Assembly (NCBI RefSeq): GCF_021991925.1
Contig: NZ_RXZI01000003.1
Location: 186,001 to 250,000 of the forward strand
Direction: 5' to 3'
Length of the DNA: 64,000 nt
From: Sutcliffiella horikoshii
GTDB lineage: Bacteria; Bacillota; Bacilli; Bacillales; Bacillaceae_I
Below the pieces are notes generated by a model. That model worked only from the letters and a program-made list of their open reading frames with translations. It was not told the DNA's origin and made no database searches. Both the position numbers and the translations under genes were made by a program. Position 1 is the stretch's first letter, and each line of letters starts with the position of its first letter. This document shows, piece by piece, positions 36,397 to 45,488 of the stretch.

Positions 36397-37854
36397 ATGT
36401 CAGATCGCCATTGGAAAGAACTGGTCCCTGTTGACCGGTATATCGTACGGTCAAATGGAATGCTTCAGCAGTTTGACCAAAAACTTCTTACCATGCTTTA
36501 TCAGCCATTGCTGGGATTCAGAGGATACAGTCTTTTCATGACCCTTTGGAGTGAGCTGGATCAAGACCGCCTATGGGGCGAGGAGACTACGCATCATGGA
36601 ATTATGACAACCATGCAATGCAACTTAAAAGATATTCACCAAGAACGAATCAAGTTGGAAGGGATCGGACTTTTAAAGACCTGGGTCAAAGAAGAAAATC
36701 AGATCCGCACCTTCATTTATGAACTTCAGCCCCCACTCTCCCCGGAAGCCTTCTTTTCTGAGCCTATGCTGACCATCTATTTATACAACCGTCTAGGAAA
36801 AAATAAATATGCAAGTGTTAAAAAATTCTTTTCCGATAAGGCCATCCCGATGGATGAATTTCAGGAAGTGACTCGTAGTTTCAGTGATGTTTTTCAATCC
36901 GTCCAATCGGAAAATATGGCCTATGCGGCGAATGAAGAGATGATGGAAGAGCTTCCGTTGCCAGAAGGGGAAGAATGGTTGGATAGAAAGACAGGGAGCG
37001 AGCCAAAGGTAGGTCAAGAGGTGTTTGACTTTGACCTTTTTTATGCAGGCTTATCCGAGGTCGTCATACCGAAAAAATCCATCACGCCAAAAGTAAAGGA
37101 AGCGATTGTCAAGCTCTCCTTTATCTATTCCATTGATCCCATTTCAATGCGGGACCTGATGATGAATGTGATTGATGTGGAGGAGAAGGTGGACTTAGAG
37201 AAGCTGAGGAAGGCAGCCAGAGATTGGTATCAACTAGAATACCAAGATACGTTGCCGGGACTAGTGGAAAAGACACAACCGATGAACTTGAGGCAGTTTT
37301 CAGATAAAAAGCCTGCGACGAAGGATGAACAGTTGATACAGCAGTTGGAAAATGTATCACCGAAACAGATGCTTACTGATCTTTCTGGCGGATCAGAACC
37401 ATCCGCAGCTGATCTTCGCATCGTAGAGGATGTCATGTTTAAACAGCAACTGACTCCTGGTGTCGTGAATGTGCTTCTTTACTACGTTTTGTTGAAAACG
37501 GATATGAAACTAAATCGTAAATATGTGGAGAAAATTGCCAGTCACTGGGCACGCAAACAGGTGAAAACCGTAGGGGAAGCCATGGAGCTTGCCAAGGAAG
37601 AGCACCGTCAGTACCAGAATTGGGCAGATACCAAGCCATCCACCAAGAGTTCAGGTGGAGGGGGTAGCACCACTAAAACAAAAACAGGGAAAGTGGTTCG
37701 CAACCGGTTTGTCAGTTCTGACGTAGCTAGCAGCGAAACGGAAGCTGTAGCGGGACAGTCAGACAAATTCAAGGAAGTGGAAGAGGACGAAAAGCAGAAG
37801 CTGATGGAACGTCTGGCAAAAATGAAAGAGAAGAAGATAAGGCTGGATCAATAA
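36397..37854 (+). CDS. dnaB: Replication initiation and membrane attachment protein DnaB
   Basis: DnaB of Bacillus is a primosome protein that, with DnaD and the loader DnaI, delivers the replicative helicase DnaC to the origin and to stalled forks. It is unrelated to E. coli DnaB helicase. The 485-residue protein has an N-terminal winged-helix region, a central DnaB_2/DDBH2 domain (about residues 320-400, QQLTPGVVNVLLYYVLLKTD) and a basic C-terminal tail. Unusually, it is followed by a terminator and not by dnaI. Confidence 0.92.
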   Translation: MSDRHWKELVPVDRYIVRSNGMLQQFDQKLLTMLYQPLLGFRGYSLFMTLWSELDQDRLWGEETTHHGIMTTMQCNLKDIHQERIKLEGIGLLKTWVKEENQIRTFIYELQPPLSPEAFFSEPMLTIYLYNRLGKNKYASVKKFFSDKAIPMDEFQEVTRSFSDVFQSVQSENMAYAANEEMMEELPLPEGEEWLDRKTGSEPKVGQEVFDFDLFYAGLSEVVIPKKSITPKVKEAIVKLSFIYSIDPISMRDLMMNVIDVEEKVDLEKLRKAARDWYQLEYQDTLPGLVEKTQPMNLRQFSDKKPATKDEQLIQQLENVSPKQMLTDLSGGSEPSAADLRIVEDVMFKQQLTPGVVNVLLYYVLLKTDMKLNRKYVEKIASHWARKQVKTVGEAMELAKEEHRQYQNWADTKPSTKSSGGGGSTTKTKTGKVVRNRFVSSDVASSETEAVAGQSDKFKEVEEDEKQKLMERLAKMKEKKIRLDQ

Positions 37855-37869
37855 ATAGCATAGACATAG

Positions 37870-37910
37870 GAGGCTGCCATCTACCTTTTGGTGATGTGGC
37901 CTTTTTTGTA
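37870..37910 (+). terminator. Probable terminator of dnaB
   Basis: GCCATCTACC and GGTGATGTGGC form an imperfect stem around TTTT, followed by TTTTTT. It would end dnaB transcription before the repeat array. Confidence 0.65.
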
Positions 37911-37936
37911 GTGACTAACGCTAGGGGAAGAGGCAA

Positions 37937-38041
37937 AAGTTACAATAATACTAAAAAAAGTTACAATAACCTCCCGAAAAGTTACAATCATCTCCAAAAT
38001 AGTTACAATCACCTTCAGAAAAGTTACAATCAACTTTTTTA
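37937..38041 (+). repeat. Tandem array with a 21-bp period (GTTACAAT core)
   Basis: Five units share AAAAGTTACAAT (one copy AATAGTTACAAT), and GTTACAAT recurs exactly every 21 bp. The remaining nine to ten bases vary. The array lies in the gap where dnaI would be expected. A 21-bp period keeps a reading frame open and gives a KSYNxLx heptad, but no ribosome-binding site supports translation. Confidence 0.85.
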
Positions 38042-38241
38042 TCAACTTCAGACTGGCCACATCTTGATAACGAGCGAAGATTTCTCCCACTGAATGTGCC
38101 ATTATCCTATAATTACGATTCCAATAACCTATTCTAAAAATATGTCTATAATTTCTTCCTCAACTATATCCTGAAAAGATGTTAATACTACAAAAAAAGG
38201 GTATCGTTTACTATAAGACTAAAGAAAAGGGGAAATAACCT

Positions 38242-39141
38242 TTGAAAAAAGTTGCGGTGATCGTGAATCCAAATGCCGGGAACAAAAAACTGACAAATTC
38301 CATGGAACGCATAGAGGAAATGCTTTTAAGCCAGTTTGAAGAAGTGGCCATCCACAAAACGGAAAAAGAAGGAGATGGTGCAAAACTGGTAGAGCAGATT
38401 GCTGGTAATGTGGATCTATTGATCGGTGCAGGAGGGGACGGGACCATCTATGAACTAATTAATGCACTTGCCCCGCTCGAGGATAGACCTGTTTTTGCCA
38501 TCATACCCGGAGGAACCTGCAATGATTTTTCAAGGACCCTAGGTATTGATCAGCACCCTGTAAAAGCTGTAGAACAAATTTTGGCTAAACAAACGCAAAA
38601 AGTGGATATAGGAAAGAGCGATAATCAGTACTTTTTGAACTTCTGGGGAATCGGCTTGGTTTCCAAAGTCTCAGATAATATTGACAGCGGGACGAAACAA
38701 TTGCTCGGAAGGTTGTCGTATTACATTAGTGCCGGACAGACGGTGATGGAGGAGGAACCATTTCAGTTGAAGATCGTAAGTGAAACGACTTCTTATGAAG
38801 GAGATGCGGTCATGCTTCTGATTGGTAACGGTTCTTTTCTTGGAGGTATCCGTTCCTTTTTCCCATCCTCAAGCGTTCAGGATGGTCACCTTGATGTACT
38901 GATCATCAAGCAAACCTCCATTGCACAGCTTTGGACTTGGCTACAGACTAGGCTGCAAAAGGAGGTTCCGGCAGAAGGGAATGACGATATTGTCTACTTT
39001 CGTGCCAAAGAACTGAATATAGAAGCAACACCAAATCAAGAGATTGATACAGACGGAGAGAAATTTTCCAACACCCCAGCCACCGTTATCATTCTACCTG
39101 ATCACTTAGAAGTGATTGTAGGGGATTTTCCATTGCAATGA
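38242..39141 (+). CDS. Diacylglycerol kinase-family lipid kinase (YegS/BmrU-like)
   Basis: This 299-residue protein has the diacylglycerol kinase catalytic fold. VIVNPNAGNKK lies at the N-terminus, GAGGDGTIYELINAL near residue 65 is the nucleotide-binding GGDGT motif, and PGGTCNDFSRTLG near residue 90 is the second conserved block. Members phosphorylate diacylglycerol or related lipids; the exact substrate is not evident. TTG 38242 follows AAAGGGGA. It stands alone between dnaB and ytxC, where B. subtilis has dnaI and ytxB. Confidence 0.87.
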   Translation: MKKVAVIVNPNAGNKKLTNSMERIEEMLLSQFEEVAIHKTEKEGDGAKLVEQIAGNVDLLIGAGGDGTIYELINALAPLEDRPVFAIIPGGTCNDFSRTLGIDQHPVKAVEQILAKQTQKVDIGKSDNQYFLNFWGIGLVSKVSDNIDSGTKQLLGRLSYYISAGQTVMEEEPFQLKIVSETTSYEGDAVMLLIGNGSFLGGIRSFFPSSSVQDGHLDVLIIKQTSIAQLWTWLQTRLQKEVPAEGNDDIVYFRAKELNIEATPNQEIDTDGEKFSNTPATVIILPDHLEVIVGDFPLQ

Positions 39142-39146
39142 CAAGT

Positions 39147-39191
39147 AAAATAAGCGCTAACCCACTATTACGTGGACTGGCGCTTATTTTT
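39147..39191 (+). terminator. Terminator of the lipid kinase gene
   Basis: AAAATAAGCGC and GCGCTTATTTT enclose an inner CCAC/GTGG pair, followed by T. Confidence 0.82.
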
Positions 39192-39261
39192 CATTATTTA
39201 TTCATTTTTCCGCCCTTGCACCCATATACATAGAATCAGGTGTACCAAAGGGGGGACAAAC

Positions 39262-40098
39262 TTGTTTGAGATTTCCTTTCGAAATGAATCGGATGCAAGT
39301 GCCATTTATGTGAATATCATGGAACAAAATCCTGAAAGTGATTCTATCCTTTCTTTACATAAAGAAAAAATCGTCTTGGAATCAAAGGATATTCATTTTT
39401 ACAAGAACACCATTACCCCGGTGTTGAAGAAATATATTCAACGGACGAAAGAAAAAGAGTGGATCTTACAAGTATTAGAGAATACGTTTTACTACAAAGA
39501 GGTGGAGGAGCAAGAGCAGATCCTTTGTATCCTGCAGTCGATCCTTCAAGGAGAACGGTCCGACATCCCGAACCTTCCATCTATTGATCATCGAGGGGAT
39601 CAATTGGAAGAGGTGATGGAATCCTTTTTTTTAGAGCCTGTCTCTTTTTCTTTTGACTCATTCCTGACATTCAGGTTAAAAGAGTATTTTGAAAGTCTTC
39701 AAGTCTATGTGGAGGCGGCAATTGATGAGTACAAGCTGGAACAAGAGTACCAATCATTCGTTCACCAACTCCGTGATCTATTGGCAACGACCGAATCAAA
39801 AATGGATGAATTGCATCTCGTCTATCAATACCAATTCGATTTTTATGATAAGGCATTTTCTCATATTCCAAAGAGTCAGCTTATTAAATATATGAATAGG
39901 ACGCACTTTAACAATTATTCCTATTATATTGATTCCGTAGTGCTAGCTCCTCTCGTATCCATTGCACCAGAAAAACTCTACCTGTATACAGACAATACAG
40001 AGCATCAATTGGTGGAAACGATCCGGAACATCTTTGACGAACGTGCCGTTGTTTTACCTTTTCATTATTTTGGGCATAATAAAAGTAAAATTGATTAA
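39262..40098 (+). CDS. ytxC: Putative sporulation protein YtxC
   Basis: This 278-residue protein matches the YtxC family of spore-formers, whose biochemical role is unknown. It is soluble and rich in Tyr, Phe and Glu. The middle contains SFDSFLTFRLKEYFE near residue 130, typical of the family. TTG 39262 follows AAAGGGGGGAC at 39247-39257. The frame opens earlier at 39172, but that part crosses the terminator of the previous gene. It precedes thrS as in B. subtilis. Confidence 0.82.
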   Translation: MFEISFRNESDASAIYVNIMEQNPESDSILSLHKEKIVLESKDIHFYKNTITPVLKKYIQRTKEKEWILQVLENTFYYKEVEEQEQILCILQSILQGERSDIPNLPSIDHRGDQLEEVMESFFLEPVSFSFDSFLTFRLKEYFESLQVYVEAAIDEYKLEQEYQSFVHQLRDLLATTESKMDELHLVYQYQFDFYDKAFSHIPKSQLIKYMNRTHFNNYSYYIDSVVLAPLVSIAPEKLYLYTDNTEHQLVETIRNIFDERAVVLPFHYFGHNKSKID

Positions 40099-40107
40099 AG
40101 TGACTAC

Positions 40108-40136
40108 TTGATTTTCCTGTAACAGGAGAATATAAT
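40108..40136 (+). promoter_or_regulatory. Promoter of the thrS leader
   Basis: TTGATT and TATAAT are 17 bp apart, ending about 35 bp before the T-box begins. Confidence 0.65.
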
Positions 40137-40169
40137 AACCTACATAATCAATTTTAACTTCATAGCTCA

Positions 40170-40429
40170 AAAAGTATCGATGAGGACAAGAGTGTTTTTA
40201 AAACGGATTTTAGAGAGGGAAGTCACCGGCTGTAAGCTTCCTATCACGATTAAAACCCTAACCACCTCTGAACTTCAACGGTGAACAATGCAGTAGCTGT
40301 TGACGGGGAAATCCCTCGTTATCTAAAAATGAAGCCGTCTTTTAGATTTTTAAAAGATGGGAACTTGGGTGGAAACACGGATATTAAACTCGTCCCTTAT
40401 ATTATATAAGGGGCGGGTTTTTTTATTTT
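40170..40429 (+). promoter_or_regulatory. T-box leader of thrS (threonine tRNA-sensing)
   Basis: The leader shows the specifier arrangement ACC-ACCTC at 40261-40268, parallel to TTC-ACCTC in the pheS leader, so the specifier codon is ACC (threonine). The antiterminator segment TGGGTGGAAACACGG at 40366-40380 departs from the usual GGGTGGTACCGCG. Its TGGA would pair with a UCCA acceptor end, which suits a tRNA-Thr with discriminator U. A CTCGTCCCTTAT/ATAAGGGGCGGG terminator with seven T ends the leader at 40429. Confidence 0.9.
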
Positions 40430-40590
40430 GGTTCAGTTAATCTCTAGCTGTTGATTGGAGCAAAAGGCGAAGACTCCTGAGGGAGATAGCGCTTGGTGGA
40501 GACCCCGCAGGCGAAGCCGAGGAGGCTCCAGCAGCGCCCCTAGGAAAGCGAAGCCATTTGCGGAAATCAACAGCGGTGTCTAACAGAACC
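40430..40590 (+). repeat. Structured repeat, family B, between the thrS T-box and thrS
   Basis: The ends GGTTCAGTTA and TAACAGAACC are inverted repeats of each other with one difference. The core runs from AGCTGTTGATTGG to AATCAACAGC. Inner arms GCGCT/AGCGC and TGGAG/CTCCA are a paired change from the usual sequence. It lies downstream of the T-box terminator, so it is transcribed only on read-through. Confidence 0.86.
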
Positions 40591-40619
40591 TAAAAAATTC
40601 TAAAGAAGAGGTGACAGAG

Positions 40620-42551
40620 ATGTCGGAATTAATGAAGATCACATTTCCAGACGGAGCGGTAAAGGAGTTTGAACGTGGTACGACAACAGAAGATATCGCT
40701 GCATCCATCAGTCCGGGTCTGAAAAAGAAAGCAATCGCTGGAAAACTAAACGGAGAACTCATTGACCTGCGTTCCCCGATTGAAATAGACGGAGAAATCA
40801 GTATCATCATGCAAGACTCCGACGAAGCGCTTGGAATCATGCGTCACAGTACTGCCCACTTGATGGCACAAGCGATCAAACGCCTATACGGCAACGTAAA
40901 ACTAGGAATCGGTCCAGTAATTGAGAACGGATTCTACTACGATATCGACATGGAGGAATCACTAACTCCAGAAGACCTTCAAAAAATCGAAAAAGAAATG
41001 AAAAAAATCGTCAGCGAGAACTTGGACGTTGTCCGTGTAGAAGTGAGTAGAGAAGAAGCATTGCGCCGCTACGAAGAGCTGAATGATGAGTTAAAGCTTG
41101 AATTGATCCGCGAACTGCCTGAAGGAGAAACTATCTCCATCTACGAACAAGGCGAGTTTTTTGACCTTTGCCGTGGTATCCACGTACCATCGACAGGGAA
41201 AATCAAAGAATTCAAATTGTTAAGCATTGCAGGTGCATACTGGAGAGGCGACAGCAAAAATAAAATGCTTCAACGTATCTACGGAACTGCCTTCTTCAAA
41301 AAAGCAGAACTTGATGAGCACCTTCGCCTGTTGGAAGAAGCAAAAGAACGCGATCACCGTAAAATCGGAAAAGAGCTCGACCTTTTCTTCAACTCCCAAA
41401 AAGTTGGGCAAGGCTTGCCGCTATGGTTGCCAAAAGGTGCAACAATCCGTCGCGTAATCGAGCGTTATATCGTCGACAAAGAAGTGGAACTTGGTTATGA
41501 CCACGTTTATACTCCTGTAATGGGTAGTGTGGAGCTATACAAAACTTCCGGTCACTGGGATCACTATCAGGACGGCATGTTCCCTCCAATGGAAATGGAT
41601 AACGAGCAACTTGTTCTTCGTCCAATGAACTGTCCGCACCATATGATGGTGTACAAAAATAGCATCCACAGTTACCGTCAGCTTCCAGTACGTATTGCTG
41701 AACTTGGAACAATGCACCGCTATGAAATGTCCGGGGCACTAGCAGGACTACAGCGTGTACGTGGAATGACTTTGAACGATGCACACATCTTCGTTCGCCC
41801 TGATCAAATCAAAGATGAACTAAAACGTGTCGTGAACCTGGTTCTTGAAGTATATAAAGATTTCGGTCTGGATGACTATTCCTTCCGCCTATCCTACCGT
41901 GATCCAGAAAATAAAGAGAAGTATTTTGATGACGATGCAATGTGGGAAAAAGCGCAAGGCATGCTGAAGGAAGCAATGGATGAACTTGGTCTAGATTATT
42001 TCGAAGCAATCGACGAAGCAGCATTCTACGGCCCTAAGCTAGACGTTCAAGTCCGTACTGCCCTTGGAAAAGAAGAAACTCTATCCACTGTACAGCTTGA
42101 CTTCCTACTTCCAGAGAAATTCGACCTCACTTATGTTGGGGAAGATGGCAAGCAGCACCGTCCGGTTGTTATCCACCGCGGTGTCGTATCCACAATGGAA
42201 CGCTTTGTGGCATTCTTGATCGAAGAGTACAAAGGTGCATTCCCTACTTGGTTGGCGCCGGTACAAGTCCAAGTGATCCCGGTATCACCAGATGCGCACT
42301 TTGATTATGCAAAAGAAGTGCAAGATCTTTTGAAGTCTAAAGGCATCCGTGTGGAAATGGATGAAAGAAACGAAAAAATCGGCTACAAAATCCGCGAAGC
42401 ACAAATGCAGAAGATCCCATACATGCTAGTACTTGGCGACAATGAAATCCAAGATCGCGCAGTAAACGTCCGTAAATACGGCGAACAAAAATCAGATACA
42501 TTTTCCCTAGAGAAATTTGTGGATAACTTGGTGAAAGAAGCGAAGAGATAA
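40620..42551 (+). CDS. thrS: Threonyl-tRNA synthetase
   Basis: ThrS charges tRNA-Thr and edits mischarged serine. The 643-residue protein has the N-terminal TGS domain (residues 1-62), the editing domain with [11 protein letters not shown] near residue 75, and the class II core with motif 2 near [14 protein letters not shown]. Zinc-binding Cys and His residues lie in MNCPHHMM and VVIHRGVV. The C-terminal anticodon domain starts near residue 540. ATG 40620 follows AAGAGGTG. Expression is set by the T-box upstream. Confidence 0.97.
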   Translation: MSELMKITFPDGAVKEFERGTTTEDIAASISPGLKKKAIAGKLNGELIDLRSPIEIDGEISIIMQDSDEALGIMRHSTAHLMAQAIKRLYGNVKLGIGPVIENGFYYDIDMEESLTPEDLQKIEKEMKKIVSENLDVVRVEVSREEALRRYEELNDELKLELIRELPEGETISIYEQGEFFDLCRGIHVPSTGKIKEFKLLSIAGAYWRGDSKNKMLQRIYGTAFFKKAELDEHLRLLEEAKERDHRKIGKELDLFFNSQKVGQGLPLWLPKGATIRRVIERYIVDKEVELGYDHVYTPVMGSVELYKTSGHWDHYQDGMFPPMEMDNEQLVLRPMNCPHHMMVYKNSIHSYRQLPVRIAELGTMHRYEMSGALAGLQRVRGMTLNDAHIFVRPDQIKDELKRVVNLVLEVYKDFGLDDYSFRLSYRDPENKEKYFDDDAMWEKAQGMLKEAMDELGLDYFEAIDEAAFYGPKLDVQVRTALGKEETLSTVQLDFLLPEKFDLTYVGEDGKQHRPVVIHRGVVSTMERFVAFLIEEYKGAFPTWLAPVQVQVIPVSPDAHFDYAKEVQDLLKSKGIRVEMDERNEKIGYKIREAQMQKIPYMLVLGDNEIQDRAVNVRKYGEQKSDTFSLEKFVDNLVKEAKR

Positions 42552-42559
42552 GCTTTTTA

Positions 42560-42605
42560 TGAAAGGGGGAATGCCCTTGCTGAGGATGCCAGGGCGTTTC
42601 TTCTC
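42560..42605 (+). terminator. Possible terminator of thrS
   Basis: AATGCCCT and AGGGCGTT pair imperfectly around a 13-nt loop and are followed by a pyrimidine-rich tract. Confidence 0.5.
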
Positions 42606-42695
42606 TTTTATTTTTTGCTTGTCAGAAATTGGCGATGCTATTGGTTCGGCTTGTATTCCAGGTAGTTTCCGACAATAAACAAAGTTAAAATGTTT

Positions 42696-42829
42696 CCCCC
42701 TGCCGACTGAAGTGCAGGGTGGTCGACTCCTGCGGGGGATAACGGTTGGTTGAGACCCCGCAACGCAGTGAGGAGGCTCAAGCACCGTCCCGCGGAAAGC
42801 GACCACCCGGAACGGAAGGAGGCAGGAGG
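42696..42829 (+). repeat. Structured repeat, family D, between thrS and infC
   Basis: Outermost arms CCTGCC/GGCAGG, then GGGTGGTC/GACCACCC, and inner ACGGT/ACCGT and TTGAG/CTCAA are all perfectly paired. The core GACTCCTGCGGGGG and GAGGAGGCTC is shared with the other families, while the outer arms are entirely different. Confidence 0.85.
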
Positions 42830-42931
42830 TTAACGCAACAATTCTATCTTTTCACACTTAAGAAAAAAACTATTGCACAATCACAATTTATCTGATATCA
42901 TTTAAAACGTTGTTTCATTTGATACGAATTC

Positions 42932-42961
42932 TTGACAATCAATCATCATTAATGATATATT
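42932..42961 (+). promoter_or_regulatory. Promoter of the infC-rpmI-rplT operon
   Basis: A perfect TTGACA is followed 18 bp later by TATATT. The transcript would have a leader of about 220 nt before infC. Confidence 0.7.
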
Positions 42962-42974
42962 ATACAAGGTCAAA

Positions 42975-43175
42975 TTGAATACTTGTTTGAGGACAAGAAG
43001 AAGCACCCGCTTCTCACCTGATTGACGCATCTCATGCAGTTGGCAGGTTTTACGAGAAAGATTTTATCTTTTACTTATGTAATCGTAAAGTGTGGGTGTA
43101 TGTGTATACCCACACTTTTTTGTTTGTACAAAAGAGTAAATTGTTCGTCAAACGGTGTTCGGAAAAAACCTTGGA
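42975..43175 (+). promoter_or_regulatory. infC leader with attenuator (L20-type control)
   Basis: The leader contains a strong terminator (GTGTGGGTG/TACCCACAC then TTTTTTG at 43088-43130) before the infC ribosome-binding site. In B. subtilis ribosomal protein L20 binds this leader, which mimics its rRNA site, and causes termination. The arrangement here fits that model. Confidence 0.75.
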
Positions 43176-43186
43176 GGTGGCTAATT

Positions 43187-43702
43187 ATTAGCAAGGACAT
43201 GATGGTAAACGATGGCATTCGTGCCCGTGAAGTACGTCTTATCGGTCAAAATGGAGATCAGCTAGGAATTAAGTCAAAAGTAGAAGCGCTGGAAATTGCA
43301 GCACGTGCTAACCTTGACTTAGTAATGGTTGCGCCTAATGCGAAACCTCCTGTATGCCGAATTATGGACTACGGAAAGTTCCGTTTCGAGCAACAGAAGA
43401 AAGACAAAGAAGCGCGTAAAAACCAAAAAGTAATCAGCTTAAAGGAAGTTCGTTTAAGTCCTACTATTGATGAGCATGACTTCAATACGAAACTTCGCAA
43501 TGCAATTAAGTTCCTTGAAAAAGGAGACAAAGTAAAAGCATCGATCCGATTCAAAGGACGTGCGATTACACATAAAGAAATTGGTCAGCGTGTGCTTGAT
43601 CGTTTCTCTGCAGCATGTGCAGAAGTTTCAACAATTGAATCTCATCCAAAGATGGATGGGCGCAGCATGTTCTTAATACTGGCACCTAAAAACGAAAAGT
43701 AA
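43187..43702 (+). CDS. infC: Translation initiation factor IF-3
   Basis: IF-3 binds the 30S subunit and checks start codon and initiator tRNA pairing. The 171-residue protein has the N-terminal domain ([14 protein letters not shown]), a lysine-rich linker and the C-terminal domain ([21 protein letters not shown]). Homology begins at ATT 43187 ([10 protein letters not shown]), eight bases after GGAGGTGG. The unusual AUU start is a known self-regulation feature of infC. The in-frame ATG at 43022 lies before the attenuator and is not used. Confidence 0.95.
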   Translation: MSKDMMVNDGIRAREVRLIGQNGDQLGIKSKVEALEIAARANLDLVMVAPNAKPPVCRIMDYGKFRFEQQKKDKEARKNQKVISLKEVRLSPTIDEHDFNTKLRNAIKFLEKGDKVKASIRFKGRAITHKEIGQRVLDRFSAACAEVSTIESHPKMDGRSMFLILAPKNEK

Positions 43703-43723
43703 TTCATATGAGGAGGAACTCCA

Positions 43724-43924
43724 ATGCCTAAAATGAAAACTCATCGCGGATCAGCAAAAAGATTCAAAAAAACTGGATCTGGTAGCTTGAAGCGTTCTCA
43801 CGCATACACAAGTCACTTGTTCGCTAACAAGTCTCAAAAGCAAAAGCGTAAATTGCGTAAATCAGCTATGGTCAGCAAAGGTGATTTCAAACGCATCCGT
43901 CACATGTTAGACAACTTAAGATAA
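43724..43924 (+). CDS. rpmI: 50S ribosomal protein L35
   Basis: This 66-residue, very basic protein starts [20 protein letters not shown], the standard L35 signature. It lies 21 bp after infC and 23 bp before rplT with AGGAGGA as ribosome-binding site, the normal infC-rpmI-rplT order. Confidence 0.97.
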   Translation: MPKMKTHRGSAKRFKKTGSGSLKRSHAYTSHLFANKSQKQKRKLRKSAMVSKGDFKRIRHMLDNLR

Positions 43925-43947
43925 TATTTTTATAGGAGGTATTTATA

Positions 43948-44307
43948 ATGCCAAGAGTTAAAGGCGGTACAGTAACACGCCAACGTCGTAAAAAAGTCAT
44001 TAAATTAGCCAAAGGTTATTACGGTTCTAAACATACTTTATATAAAGTAGCTAACCAACAAGTAATGAAATCCCTAATGTACGCTTACCGCGATCGTCGC
44101 CAGAAGAAGCGCGACTTCCGTAAGCTTTGGATCGCTCGTATCAACGCAGCGGCTCGCATGAACGGTCTTTCTTACAGCCGTCTAATGCACGGTTTGAAAG
44201 TAGCTGGAATCGAAGTAAACCGCAAAATGTTAGCTGAGCTAGCAGTTAGCGACGAAAAAGCATTTGCTGAATTGGCATCTGCTGCGAAAAACAGCTTAAA
44301 TAAATAA
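43948..44307 (+). CDS. rplT: 50S ribosomal protein L20
   Basis: This 119-residue basic protein starts [20 protein letters not shown] and contains [13 protein letters not shown], as expected for L20. L20 nucleates early 50S assembly and, in Bacillus, represses its own operon through the infC leader. AGGAGG precedes the start, and a strong terminator follows. Confidence 0.97.
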   Translation: MPRVKGGTVTRQRRKKVIKLAKGYYGSKHTLYKVANQQVMKSLMYAYRDRRQKKRDFRKLWIARINAAARMNGLSYSRLMHGLKVAGIEVNRKMLAELAVSDEKAFAELASAAKNSLNK

Positions 44308-44314
44308 TTTCTTA

Positions 44315-44350
44315 CACAAAAGAGGCTAACGATTTGGTAGCCTCTTTTGT
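44315..44350 (+). terminator. Terminator of the infC operon
   Basis: ACAAAAGAGGCTA and TAGCCTCTTTTGT form a perfect 13-bp stem. Confidence 0.88.
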
Positions 44351-44429
44351 ATTTGGTAAAATAAATGTATAGACTTTGGAATAAAACAAGTCTGAAAAAA
44401 ATGCACACATTCCAATGCTGGAGGATATG

Positions 44430-44693
44430 ATGGAAGTACTCATCGGTTACTTTATCTTTATTAACATAGTAGGCTTCATTATAATGAAAGTGGATAAACA
44501 GCGGGCTATTGAGCATCGGTGGAGGGTACCTGAATTACATCTTTGGGGAGTAGCGCTCCTGGGTGGAGCCCTTGGTACATGGATGGGGATGCGAACCTAC
44601 CGTCATAAAACAAAACGACCGCTTTTTCGTTTTGGACTTCCATTTGTCACTTTTATATATATTGGATTAATGGGGTACTATCTCCTTGTCTGA
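44430..44693 (+). CDS. ysdA: DUF1294 membrane protein YsdA
   Basis: This 87-residue protein has three hydrophobic helices (about residues 4-22, 42-58 and 68-86). Its conserved segment KVDKQRAIEHRWRVPELHLW lies between the first two, a DUF1294 signature. The function is unknown. Two ATG codons are adjacent at 44427 and 44430; GGAGG at 44420 favours the second. In B. subtilis it follows rplT and precedes ysdB, but here about 7.5 kb separates ysdA from ysdB. Confidence 0.85.
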   Translation: MEVLIGYFIFINIVGFIIMKVDKQRAIEHRWRVPELHLWGVALLGGALGTWMGMRTYRHKTKRPLFRFGLPFVTFIYIGLMGYYLLV

Positions 44694-44756
44694 TAGGCAA
44701 CATAATTACTTATATTTTGAATAAGCTTTACTATTACAGCTAAGGGGGCAAGCAGA

Positions 44757-45344
44757 ATGGACGAAAAATTAGACGTACTTTTTGTCGTCATTGAAAGTCA
44801 TTGGTGGCTGGCTTCTCTTGGTTTTATCCTTTTTCATATATTAAGACAAGTTCTATTCATTCCGGTTGTCATCATCTGTATTGCAGGTGGTGCATTATTT
44901 GGCGGACTTGTAGGTAGCATCTATTCGATAGCTGGTTTAACGTTATCAAGCCTGTTTTTTTATTTTCTTTACCAACAGTTTCCCAGTATCTTTGGAAAGA
45001 TTTTAACCATGAAAGAAAGACTGTTCGGCAACCGTGCCAATTTCACCGTTGGCCAAATAACGATTATGCGGCTCATCCCATTCATTCACTTTCACCTGCT
45101 TTCCCTCTGTTTGATTGAAACGACGAAAAGCTTCCCAAAATATGCGAAAGCCTCTCTTCTAAGTAACATCCCACTCGCCATCATTTATACAGTCTTCGGG
45201 CAATTCATCACGGATTTCTCCCCTACGGCCATGTTGGCTGTGTTGATTGGTCTTCTTCTTCTCATGCTTATCATGAGGCAAAAAGTGGTCGTCATGAAAT
45301 GGGAACAGTTTTTCCATAAGGAAAAGCAATACAAAAGAGGTTAA
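44757..45344 (+). CDS. TVP38/TMEM64 (VTT domain) membrane protein
   Basis: This 195-residue protein has four to five transmembrane helices and the VTT-domain pattern: a glycine-rich CIAGGALFGGLVGSIYSIAG segment near residue 45 and IMRLIPFIHFHLLSL near residue 105. Related proteins (DedA/VTT superfamily) include lipid scramblases and YtxB of B. subtilis, which normally sits between dnaI and ytxC. The exact role is unknown. It begins after GGGGG and lies at the left edge of the accessory region. Confidence 0.78.
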   Translation: MDEKLDVLFVVIESHWWLASLGFILFHILRQVLFIPVVIICIAGGALFGGLVGSIYSIAGLTLSSLFFYFLYQQFPSIFGKILTMKERLFGNRANFTVGQITIMRLIPFIHFHLLSLCLIETTKSFPKYAKASLLSNIPLAIIYTVFGQFITDFSPTAMLAVLIGLLLLMLIMRQKVVVMKWEQFFHKEKQYKRG

Positions 45345-45449
45345 CGCTTATTTACAGTATTAACGCTTGTTTTGGATAAAAGAGGGAGTAAATAAACTGA
45401 ATTGAATAACGATGGATATCCGATTAACTTTCTTAATAAGTTCTTTAAT

Positions 45450-45488
45450 AAAAAAGCCTAACTGCAGGGTGCAGATAGGCTTTTTTTT
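45450..45488. terminator. Strong hairpin terminator after the VTT gene
   Basis: AAAAAGCCTA and TAGGCTTTTT flank an inner CTGCA/TGCAG pair, with A and T tracts on either side. It can work in both directions. Confidence 0.85.

Noticed and set aside
37896-38093. A reading frame with a KSYNxLx heptad repeat over the 21-bp array
   Set aside because: A 21-bp period keeps any frame open automatically. There is no ribosome-binding site, and its start lies in the dnaB terminator.
42696-42829. Family D repeat as a possible riboswitch or leader for infC
   Set aside because: It lies upstream of the infC promoter at 42932-42961 and so is outside the infC transcript; its homologues follow unrelated genes.
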